Below are positions 52,690 to 62,178 of a DNA stretch of 64,000 bases, piece by piece (within the stretch, counting starts at the first letter, position 1; each line of letters starts with the position of its first letter). The stretch comes from Chondrus crispus (Eukaryota; Rhodophyta; Florideophyceae; Gigartinales; Gigartinaceae), in contig NW_005178983.1 in NCBI RefSeq assembly GCF_000350225.1, positions 530,955 to 594,954 of the forward strand, written 5' to 3'. The position numbers and the translations under genes are program-made. Under the pieces are notes generated by a model. The model did not search any database and was not told the origin of the DNA. It saw only the letters and a program-made list of their open reading frames with translations.

Positions 52690-54038
52690 TTCCAGCACTC
52701 CCCCAACCCGGACTACTTTTCATACCCAAATATTTTCCTTTCTTTTCACCCCCCTTTCCAGGTGCGTATTGCACTACACAGACGCCGAAGGGCCCCGACG
52801 GAAACGACAGCGCCGAGGATAGCGTGAAGGGCGGTTCAAGAACAAAAACCGACCTCCACGACGCGCGCAAAAACGGGACGTACGGACGTGCAGGGCGCGT
52901 CGTAACGACAGAGACGCCGGAAGGAGTGAATCGCGAGGTAAACAAACGCTGGCGAGTTCGGAGTAAGGGGGGGTTTTGCGATACGTCACGCGGAGAGGGT
53001 ATCCGTAGGGCGCAGGACCTGCCGCATAAGACAGAACCACCGATCGGTCGTGGTAAGGAGAGGACTGCGGGCGATTCGGAAGAGGGATGCCGCCTGCCGT
53101 GACAGTCTACCGACCCCCAGCGGAGGGCACGACCGACGGCGGCCCTACGTCCGGCTCCGACGAGCCGGGAGGAGCCACACCCGCTCGCGAAGGAGAGCGA
53201 GGAGTGCTCATGACGCTTGCGGGAGGAATATACCCCGTATTAATACGGGGTCGCGGCGGACGAAGTGAGAGAGCCGCGACAGGGGACACGAGAGAAAGGG
53301 AGCGCGGCGCAAGGCAAAAGAGGCAAGGCGGACGTATCGATGAAGGGAAAGGACCCCCCCTATTTGCGAACGTGAACGCGGACGTTCACGCTTGAGGGGG
53401 GGCCGTGTAGCATAACCGCCGGCTACTGTACTATACATTAGAATTAGATCTAGCGCTGTAAGGTACGGACCTTACAGCGTGCGCGCACGCATACCTTACA
53501 GCGCGCGCGCACCAACACGTGTACCCCACCTGGAGCACACGTATGCTGTCAGCCCCGACGGCTGACAGCGTTACAGTGCGGGCCGGCCCGCACTGTATAC
53601 AGTAAACCGACTACAGTACAGTCCGTACTGTACTGTAGACGGTTAATTAACTTGTACAATAAATATAGGGAGCGACCGCCGGCGGGGAGGGCCAGGACTG
53701 GCAACCCTCCACCGACGGTCGACCACCCAGCTTACTCTACTCACACCGCCGTTCCGCGAGTAGTTACCACCGAGTGGGTAGTGGACGCGCGCGACACCGC
53801 GGCGAGCTGCGATCCGCCTCCGCCCATCAGTACCGGATCGTCAATCGGTACTGCTCCGGGGCGTCGAGGCGTCGATCCGCTCGCCTACGCGCGCGTCCCC
53901 GCCGACCACGCTCTACCACCCGCTACCGGCCCGCTTCCGGTGGCGTTGGTTGGTTCAAGACCCTCGGTACGCCGATCCGGGGTCTTCCGCCGAACATCGC
54001 AAACACTCCTCCGCCGTGTGTGGGGTGTTTACGCGACA
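52690..54038 (+). mobile_element. 3' end of a second chromovirus, inserted in a copia RT
   Basis: Plus-strand remnant. A noncoding, charged-reading stretch (52690-53380) leads to a frame ending VNADVHA-TGA over the inverted repeat GTGAACG/CGTTCAC, a polypurine-like GAGGGGGGGCCG (53394-53405) and a 633-bp LTR (53406-54038). Layout matches the chromovirus at 13184-29346 read on its own strand. The LTR is much more diverged. Its right edge interrupts the copia RT on minus at 54039; the left half of the element and its 5' LTR are not present. A 20-bp palindrome ACCCCGTATTAATACGGGGT lies at 53232-53251. Confidence 0.75.
53406..54038 (+). repeat. Diverged chromovirus LTR (633 bp) with compensated stem-loops
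   Basis: Begins TGTAGCATAACCGCC, ends GTTTACGCGACA. Shares with the other LTRs the ordered blocks around GCGGATCGACGCCTCG (complement) and the stem-loops, but with different bases: 53455-53478 (GCTGTAAGGT/ACCTTACAGC), 53545-53569 (GCTGTCAGCC/GGCTGACAGC), 53573-53596 (perfect 24-bp palindrome from ACAGTGCGGGCC) and 53611-53638 (CTACAGTACAGT/ACTGTACTGTAG). Confidence 0.85.
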
Positions 54039-54943
54039 GTGCGGTCAAGTTGTAGTTGTTTGACCTTGTTGGCAAATCGCGTTTGGTGCATAATGAATCC
54101 GTACTCCGTGCGGTCTATTTCGATTCCGGCGAACGTAATTGAGTCAAACTCTCTCTCCTTCGATTGAAATCGTCGCTCTGTAAGTCGAGAGGCCATTTCA
54201 AAAGCGGGGGTGCCAGCACCTATTGTGTCATCTACGTACGCACCAGTAATACCTGATAGCTCGTCGTGAATTACCTTGAAAAACAGAGAGAGGTCGCCAG
54301 TGGTATGCGTCATACCGAGTTCTTCTGTCAAGTGTCTGGTAAACGTGACGTGCCAATAGTCCCCTGAGTCTGAAAGGCTGTACAGGGGCTTAAGGAGGCG
54401 CAACAGGTGGTTATGTGACAGTCTAAATTCGCGGGACGGTTTCACATAGACCTCTCTCATCAACTTGTCGGCTGATTGTAGGTAGGCCTGTGACACGTCT
54501 TGGGACCAGATGCGAAAACCGAAAATGGCTGCAATACCCACGAGCACGCGAATGGAAGATTGGCGCAAATTTGTGCTGTCGTGTACCAATAGGGTTTTTT
54601 TCGGTGTCGGTATGTCCATGGACAACATATCGCGCCTTGTAGCCTTCTTGTTCAGACTTCGCATTTTTGATTGCAAGGACAAAACGACCGCCCAAAATAT
54701 TTGCATTTTCGGGAGCGTCTTCCGAGCAAACAATTTCGTACACTCCGCGTTTGGCGAGTCCTTCCATCTCTTGTTTTTTTGCCTCATCAAACATGCCCAA
54801 ATGTGCACGGGGATCGGCAGGATGAAGAACCTCAGTGACAAAAACACCTGGACGTAGATCAGAACGGAACTGGGCCATCCCGTCAAGGAGTCTGTGCAGC
54901 GCCTTATCTCCATGTCATTGTGGTGCGGGAACAACTTGGACAA
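54029..54943 (-). pseudogene. Copia reverse transcriptase, minus strand, cut by the chromovirus LTR
   Basis: On minus, the N-terminal RT part (GGRFVLAIKNAKSEQEGYKA, ARYVVHGHTD) lies in one frame (within 54423-54878). The catalytic part continues in another: FRIWSQDVSQAYLQS (motif A), LLRLLKPLYSLSDSGDYW (motif B) and GAYVDDTIGAG with the intact aspartate pair. It then reads into FAGIEIDR and stops being copia at 54038. The rest of RT and the RNase H should follow to the left but are absent there. At least one frame change and the insertion make it inactive. Confidence 0.85.
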
Positions 54944-56183
54944 TATTGAACTGTTTCTCCGTACCCTTCCGGTCTACAAAAACTTGCTTTTCGATGATCT
55001 TTTCGACGGTATATGGACCTTGCCATTCGCGCTCGTTTTCACGGTAAACTAACACATCGTCGCCAGGCTCGATATTGTACTTTGTCGCGGGTGGGAGTTC
55101 AGCCTTGAGTGCACGTGTGATGCGGAGCTCAGCTGCAATTGTGGCCATTTCCTCTCGAGCTGCCTGCAGGGACTGCATTCGCTCTTTCTGTGCAGGGAGA
55201 GCTGAATTTAATACAGGAAAGGCGGGTTCGACACCAAACACTAGTTTCGAGGGGATGTGTCCATCCGGTCCGAGGGTGTCGTTGGCACCTTTCACTGCCA
55301 GCCGCAAAGCAACCTCGGGATCCAGTTGGGGATACTGTGTTCGCAGTACGCGAAAGATGCGTCTGATAGGAGCGTGATCTCGTTCGCCCACACCAAGCGA
55401 GTTGTGCGATTCTACCTCTGACAGTCGGAGCTCAATACCATGCATCAGGGTAACATCCTCCTAAAATTTTGAAGTAAAAACGGACCCCTGATCGGCGCGC
55501 ATGCGGTTAGGATACCCCACGTAAACAGAAGACCGTGCTTCGACAAAGGCGTCCCACACATGGCGGGCAGACTGTCCCTTGAGAAGGGAAACATTCTGAA
55601 AATTTGTGTGGGTGTCAACAACGTGGAGAATTGGATTCCCTTCAATCCAAAACAGGTCTAAGGCAACCTCCTCGATGAACACAATCGTGTCCGGCGGCAT
55701 AGAGACTCGAAATCGATATGGTCTCGATGAGTGCTGCTTACAGCCACGACAGGCCGACGCGATCTCCTCTAGCACCCGCATGGTTTCGGCATTGACCCCC
55801 TCTCGTCGGGCTCTGCGCAACATTCGGTACAGGCGCTGCGCCTGAGGATGAAAGAAATGTAGATGCAGACGTCTCAGTTCGGGGGTGGTGAACAGTGCCT
55901 CTGGTGTGTGCCATTTCACGAAGAGGTGGCCATGATCGCGTGTGATTGGCATTGACCAGCCAGTGGTTGTGCATACCAGATTATTTTTGACGTTGTCAGC
56001 CAAAAGCTTGTGGCTATCTAGAGTGTCGAGGCCGATGAGCAATGGGATATCAGCTGAGACCACATCAACGGAGAGAGGTACGAAATATCCAGAGGCGAAT
56101 GGTAACGGTATCTCCATGGTTCCGAGGCTGCTTCTGATACCATCACCAAACTTGTAGGAAAACGGTGACGGCTGGAGATGCAT
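54915..56183 (-). pseudogene. Copia integrase with protease tail, minus strand
   Basis: Two open pieces. The piece 55461-56183 starts with the end of the protease (IPLLIGLDTLDSHKLLADNV) and the pre-integrase H-H and C-C pairs (HLHFFHPQAQRLYRML, ACRGCKQH). It continues with the first catalytic region VALDLFWIEGNPILHVVDT and the second (MRADQGSVFTSKF) before a stop. The piece 54915-55445 goes on with EVESHNSLGVGERDHAPIRR carrying the catalytic glutamate, and a C-terminal part with GDDVLVYRENEREWQGPYTV, a chromatin/SH3-like fold also seen in gypsy integrases. This ESHN-x-LG-x-GER form marks a copia lineage distinct from the nested element. Confidence 0.82.
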
Positions 56184-56514
56184 TGGTGTGCCAGACGTTT
56201 TGCAGTAAGCCTTCGCCTGCGCATAACCAATAACACTCTTTTCAGCCCAGTGTCTAAACAGGCTCCGCGGAACCGACTGGAGCCATAAACAGATAACGAG
56301 CGCGATTCAACCGACATAGCACGCTTGAGGATGCGGGCCGAATAGTGCGGGCAATGTGTGACGCCTGCGTATCGACGGAGGCGAACGAACAGTCGAGCGG
56401 GTATTGGACGGCGGAGGTTATGATCCGATTTGTCTGGTGGTACCTTGTGCCTAGGTGTAGGGACTTGGCGGCAATACAAGCCCCTCATTAAAAATCCGAC
56501 TCACAATCTTCGCC
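56184..56514 (-). pseudogene. Copia protease active-site segment, frameshifted
   Basis: On minus, an active-site-like CLDTG lies near 56250 in the frame of 56018-56488. Right after it the homology moves to the next frame (SVIGYAQAKAYCKTSG), which leads into the integrase piece. A one-base change there breaks the protease. Confidence 0.6.
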
Positions 56515-58160
56515 TTACACAGTGGCATCAGCGTCGAACGAAACTCTGCTTTGCGTGTGCTGGAAAGATGCCTCCTTGAGATCGTCATGCAATTTTGATT
56601 GAGTTTTTGCGACGTTAGACTCAGGGTCTTCATCGTTGTCGCTGCCATACTGGGTGGCATGGGATAGCAAAAGAGCTTCACTGAGTTCAGATGAGAGCTC
56701 ATGTACAATCTCAGCGGTATTAACTGTGGCACTTCCGGTGGAATTCTTGTGAGATCGAGCCTTCCTGCGATTTTCCATAACGCGTTCCATATCTAGGGGT
56801 TGCTTACAGCGGAACCAGCGACAATCCGGCAGGCCGCAATTGTGGCACGTTCCGACGGCGGGGTTACTGTACGGAGCATTAAATGTCCCCGGCGACGCGG
56901 TGCCACCGAATGTTGCAGGTGGCGGAGTGCGTGTGTGCACATTGGAACGCGGCACAATACTGCGACTGCTCGTAGGTTGGCGCGCATATCGTCCTTGTCC
57001 TGCGTAGTTTGTGTTGACAGGTGCCCTCCAGCGAGATTGACGGAATCCGGATGGAGTGATATTTTCTCTAGAAATGGCATGAACAACAGACTGCTGCTGG
57101 GCGTTTTCTAGTTGGTCGACAAGTTCTTTGTACTTGAGGGACGGGCTGTATGAGTTCGAAAGCACAATGAAGGCCCAATTGCGTCCTTTGACTGCTGTTT
57201 GAAGGAACAGGCGTTTTGCACGGTCTGTTTGACACTCAGTGTGTGACATGGGAGCGAGGCGGTCGATCTCCTGAACAACTTTGCGTAAGGCTTCTGTTTC
57301 AGTGCACCCCTCCTTCTCAAAGGTAGCGATACACAATGCCTGCAGACGGTTTGACATGCGCTCCTTGCGTGCAGCGGAAGAGTAACGATTGTTAAAAAGT
57401 TGTACTACGGCACCCCAGTTTTCATATTTTCCTTCAATCTCATTAATATAAAATTGTAGAGCGCCATCCTCCAGAAGATGATGCATGTGTCTAACTTTGT
57501 CAACTGCACGAATATTGTTGTCTATGCACAGGAGGTTGTGGCAGGCAAGTCTTGGTCGACCAGTCTTGCTCTCCATCTCCAGTGAACTTCTGTTTCACAT
57601 AGCGATACGCATTACTGAGGATAGCGGTAGGAGTATTGCGAGTTGAATATCCTGATGCAGGGTTGATAGTGGCTGGGACGCCCGGAGAGGGACTCGCTCC
57701 GCGTGGGGTTCCGGGCATTGAAAGAGGAAATGGTGAAAGCGGGTGGTTGGACCCGGATGATGGGGAGGCTGGATGCCATTCCCCGCGTTTGACAGCGTCA
57801 AATACGCCGAGCGCCTTACGGCGGTTCTCTTGGAACCCATCACCACTCCAGATGGCACATATGACACGACGTGCAATGAAAACACCGGACTGGAAGTTCT
57901 CGGGGGTATCAATAAGTCGATCATTGAGAAATTTGCGGATTGTTTTGTAGACCCCGTAGTTGCAGACTATGTCCGGATGCACGAACTCCATGACTAAAAC
58001 ATCTTCACGAATGGCGGCAAGGAGAGCGTCTTCCTTCAGCAATGGGACTTCTGTCGCATAGCCAACAAAGAGGTTTTGTAATCCCTCTTGTTTCGGAGTC
58101 GAAAGTCTCAAATTGCCCCAAGGGGCAGTGTTCGGAGTACTTATCTTGGTGAGTGTACGT
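56515..58160 (-). pseudogene. Copia Gag with a four-cysteine knuckle, minus strand
   Basis: Read on minus from about 58160: APWGNLRLSTPKQEG and a helical region in the first frame (to 57500), then, after a frame change near 57570, RHMHHLLEDGALQFYINEIE, NRYSSAARKERMSNRLQALC and ECQTDRAKRLFLQTAV, the layout of copia Gag capsids. A zinc-knuckle-like CHNCGLPDCRWFRC lies near 56810-56855; the third ligand is cysteine instead of histidine (C-x2-C-x4-C-x4-C). The frame ends at 56515, followed by the protease region. The start ATG is missing; the frame is closed by TAA upstream. Confidence 0.72.
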
Positions 58161-59550
58161 GTTGGTATCTTCTCTTATTCTCGGGGAATTTCTGTTGGAA
58201 AAATGCCCGTAAGGGAAAGGATCGCGTACCCTTTATTCCGGAATGTCGGATAAACCGTCCGATTGGGTGGTACTAGAGTGGACCCGCAGCGAGTGACGGG
58301 GGCTTGTGTCTTTGACTCAGGCAGCAAGCTTGCGCGGAGCTTGCGCTGCCCTCGAGAGCGCGAGTCGGGCGAGGCGGAACAGCAGATCCCACGCAGGTGA
58401 GGGCTGCGAGTTGTTGCAGTGTGCCAATAAGTTGATGTTTATTCCGTCCTACCCTTTCTATTTCATGCTGTAGCTCGAAGTTCGCTCTTAAGATATTTCC
58501 TGCCGTTCTCTCTTGCTCAATTGACTGTTGGTTGTCAATTGAGCAAGACAGACAGCTCTAAATCCTCGACCTTTCATCATCTCCTTTTTCTCTACTGTAG
58601 CCCTCATCATTCAACGTAGATGAATTGCAAATTGGATCAATGCACACAGAATCTCGACATCGGATGGGGCATCATAAAGGTCTACGTCAATACAGCTCGA
58701 CAGTACCTGTAACAAGTCGGTAAGGATCTGCGCGTGCGCGGTATGTCGGAAATGTTGATCCGTTTACGTTGGACATCGTCGGCTGCGTCGACCTGATCCC
58801 TGTCTTGGACAGCTGTCTAACAGTAATTCAAGGTATGATAATCTATGTTCACCGAGAATCCCCTGCATGACCCTAACTCACACTTGTGGAATTACTCAAT
58901 TCGGCATTATTGCGCGAGTCCTCTCTGTACCGTAATTAGTCTCACCGCTAAATAATGACACAACCGAAGTGGTGTGAGTGTGGTTTATGGAGGTTGGCGC
59001 TTGTCGACCAAATCTTTGACTAAATTTAGTGTGTCACTATTGTACACGTGGCCACGCGGTCCTGCTGACCTGTCCTGTTTTTGAACAAGAGGACGGTGTG
59101 TCATTCGCACTGCCATCTGAAGAAATGTGCGCAAATTCCGGCAGATACGGCAGGTGGCGCTCCGGCGTTTCTCAGCGGGTGTGAATCTTGTGCGCCAAAA
59201 AAAGTAAAAAAGAGATAATAATAGCACAGGTGCCAGCATCAGGCTGCAGAAGGAGCGGTGATTTGGCGCAAGATCGGTCACTTTCAAATCGCGCATGAAA
59301 CGTGAGCCCGCCCTCACCCGCCCTCACCCTCCTACCCTCCCACATCCCTGCAAGTCGCTTTTATCTGGCCCGCGCGGCGGATCAACCCCGCCTCCTCCCC
59401 GCCTCTTCCTCGCGCCCCGCCCCACCACCCACCCCTCTTTCCTTCGCCCGACTCTATTCTCACCCGCCTCTACGGCCTCGTCCTCCGACGCCATTGCTAT
59501 CTGCATCCCATCTCTTCCTCTCCTCGTCCCTGCGATACCGTTTCCTTGCA
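58161..59550. other. No gene supported; possible 5' LTR of the copia element and promoter of the next gene
   Basis: Upstream (on minus) of the copia Gag a 5' LTR is expected, but without its partner it cannot be delimited. A perfect 15-bp-arm hairpin (TCTTGCTCAATTGAC, loop TGTTGGTT) lies at 58511-58548. From 59295 the sequence is C/T-rich, fitting the 5' leader of the gene at 59551. Confidence 0.4.
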
Positions 59551-60822
59551 ATGGCCAAGCTCGGTCTCCCCGCTGTTGGCGACCTCGTCGAGCTGTGGTT
59601 CTCCGGTTACGACCAGTACTATAATGGCGTTGTCAAGTCCCTCGAACCACCCAACGCATTCAACGTCTTCCTCGATGACGGAACCACTTGGCCCGTTGAC
59701 CGTGTCAACAACATCTGGCGCCACACTGCCCCGCAGCCGCCATCTGCTTCTGGTCCGACCCCTGACACCACCGCGCCCCCCTCATCATCCATGCCCCAAC
59801 CTCCGGACCCAAAAACAGATGATCCCAGTCCGATGGAAGACATCGATGACACACGCGCTCCGCTCCAAGCCTCAACCCCCACTCACACTCCAAGCACTGC
59901 CACCGGCGCCCCAGCAGAACCCACTTCACAAAAAACACCTTCTTCGCCGCAACCACAGCGCCGCAAGTCTGGCCGCGCCTTCCGCAAGTCTACAGGAGGG
60001 CCGCCATCCCTACCTGCTCGCCCCGTTAATCCTGACGCGGACCCAGGCCCCACGCCTTCCGCCGCTCCGGCCCCGCCCTCGCCGGGCGCCAAATCTGTTC
60101 CCCCAGCTAGAGTCACAAGGCAGCGTGCCTCGCAAGATCAAGAGACACCCTCCAAGGCTTCTCCTGTCCGTGCTGTTCGTCGCGGCCGCCCGCCGGCTTC
60201 AGCGCAGAAACGCTCCGCCCCCCACACGCCCGTCGTTACCTGGAATGAATCTCCAGATAAACGAAGGAAAATCGTGGCTAGTGGGGACGTTGCTAATGGA
60301 GTGCGACCATCCCCAATAGTGGAAAGAGTCACACGTAGTGGTGGTCGGAAAGAAGAAGAATCCGTTGAGAAATTATCTACAAAGGCTGTCACGGCCATTG
60401 CCGTCGAGGCAGCTCTTGCCAGTGCAAAAGCTGTGTTTAAACCCCTTAGTGATCAGCTAGCAGCACTTCGCACTGAACTGGAAAACGTCAGCGAAGCAGC
60501 AAGGCGTGCTGCCGACGAAATCCCCCTCGAAGCGTCCAGGAAGAGGCGAGGGAAGTCCGGCTCTAGTCCCGTTTCTGCTGCTGCGGATGCTTTGCAACTT
60601 GATTTGTCCGAGCTCTTAGGTGGTGGTGAGGCGAGAATTCGTGCGTACGCCAATCTCAGCGACAATGAATTTGAAAACTTTCACAAGCTCATTGAAGACC
60701 AGCGAAAAGGTCTCAAAGAATTTGATCGCATCCTCCAAGCTGCGAAGGAGTTGGGCAAGAAAGCAGAAAAGAACGCTGCCAGAGATGCCCGCGCAGGTAG
60801 AGGCAGGAGTCGTCGAGGCTGA
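59551..60822 (+). CDS. Tudor-like, AT-hook-containing nuclear protein
   Basis: The frame is open from 59302, but ATG 59551 is preferred: the upstream 83 codons are low-complexity Pro/Ser leader, and residue 1 begins MAKLGLPAVGDLVELWFSGY. Residues about 8-52 form a Tudor/Agenet-like barrel (VGDLVELWFSGYDQYYNGVV, VFLDDGTTWPVDRVNNIW). Residues 55-250 are Pro/Ser/Thr/Ala-rich and disordered, with an AT-hook-like RRGRPPAS near residue 210 and basic KRR clusters. The C-terminal third is helical with a coiled coil (FKPLSDQLAALRTELENVSE) and an acidic-basic end, DEIPLEASRKRRGKS to LGKKAEKNAARDARAGRGR. 423 residues, stop TGA 60820-60822. Likely chromatin-associated; exact role unknown. Codon use resembles the ABC-F gene. 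Confidence 0.72.
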   Translation: MAKLGLPAVGDLVELWFSGYDQYYNGVVKSLEPPNAFNVFLDDGTTWPVDRVNNIWRHTAPQPPSASGPTPDTTAPPSSSMPQPPDPKTDDPSPMEDIDDTRAPLQASTPTHTPSTATGAPAEPTSQKTPSSPQPQRRKSGRAFRKSTGGPPSLPARPVNPDADPGPTPSAAPAPPSPGAKSVPPARVTRQRASQDQETPSKASPVRAVRRGRPPASAQKRSAPHTPVVTWNESPDKRRKIVASGDVANGVRPSPIVERVTRSGGRKEEESVEKLSTKAVTAIAVEAALASAKAVFKPLSDQLAALRTELENVSEAARRAADEIPLEASRKRRGKSGSSPVSAAADALQLDLSELLGGGEARIRAYANLSDNEFENFHKLIEDQRKGLKEFDRILQAAKELGKKAEKNAARDARAGRGRSRRG

Positions 60823-62178
60823 GCATCAACTGAAAAGTTATGATTCGCACCCTCACGACTTTGTCGAAGAGTGCTTTGAGAGAAACTCTCGCATGTGCGA
60901 TTCTTTGTATCAGACCTCAACGTTTGACGAGCAAGTTCACAGGGCGAGATGCTTTCGCGATCGCACCTGTGCTTTTGAGACGATTTCATGCTCCCCATTT
61001 CTGCTTAAGTGTGTAAAGTGCCGCTCGCGTATGTACCGACGTTGCAAATGCCGTTCGGTGTGTGCCACGCGAAGTCTGCTGTCAACGAGGATTGGCCTGC
61101 AAACCAGTTTATGCCTGATGGCGACCCACTCATGCACACAAAATCAGAAGCTATGATGTAAAGAACGTACTCCTGTTGGATTTTTGGATGATTCAAGTGA
61201 CCCTTGCATTTCAAACGTGTCTTTGTCTATGTGAAATTTTACTGCCGCTCACAACAGGGGATTGCCAGAGTGAGGAAGGTCTTAGGGCTAGCTGACAACT
61301 TCACTCGGTTTGCCCCATGGAATGCAACCGAAACAACCTTTGAGTACAATGTTCTGAGCGAAGAGCGAGCGAGACCAGAGGTTACAGGTGTCGACCACAG
61401 GACGTGAAGTCCTTTCGGGTCAGTTCCATGGCACGACATGATGTAACAGTCCTTTGTCAGAGTGATTGAGCGTTGACTCGAGTTGATACTATTCGTTGTC
61501 TTTTAACTCTCTGTTAACGAGAATTGACACTGTGGTTGTGGTGAACTGGACGGTCCGCGTGCGCTCTCAACAACACGATTGTGACCGCAGCCTGCCACAA
61601 GATGAGACGGCTGTGTGAGCGATTGGAGAAAAAGTCGCAGCTCGATACGCGGTGTACCCATTGACAGGGATACAATATTTCGACGGCAATACAAAGGATA
61701 TAATTTTTCTCCATTATGATGTACGGTATCTGCCTCACCTCAAGTACAGGCCTTCTGCGTGCTTGCCCTGGACCTGTTGGTAGCAAAACATACATCCATG
61801 GGCATATTTAACAGCGTGAAGTTCCGGACAGGCCAATTTTTTGTCGCCTTCCATGGTCATTTATGGTCGTGGTTGTGTTATATTTGCCGATGATGTTTCA
61901 GATGCTAATACGTGAAAGTATGCGTCAGTGTCGAACGCGACTCCGACGAGCGAGGCCTACAGTTTGAGGCAGACAAAGTCAATACTCAACGAGCGTGCAC
62001 GCAGTACTAACACTTTGCACTAGTCCTTCGCTAAACGTTTTTGATGAAATGCTTCTCATTTAAGTGAGTGCGGCGTGATACCACCTACCAAAAAATCAGA
62101 CATAACAGAATACAACGGCTATTACTACCATTTCACATCCTCCCATGTACACCTACTGAACACGCAAAGATAACAAAC
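60823..62178. other. Intergenic region between convergent genes, no gene seen
   Basis: About 1.36 kb with only short shadow frames. It separates the 3' ends of the Tudor-like gene (plus) and the ABC-F gene (minus), so it should contain both 3' untranslated regions. No structured RNA or repeat recognised. Confidence 0.45.
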
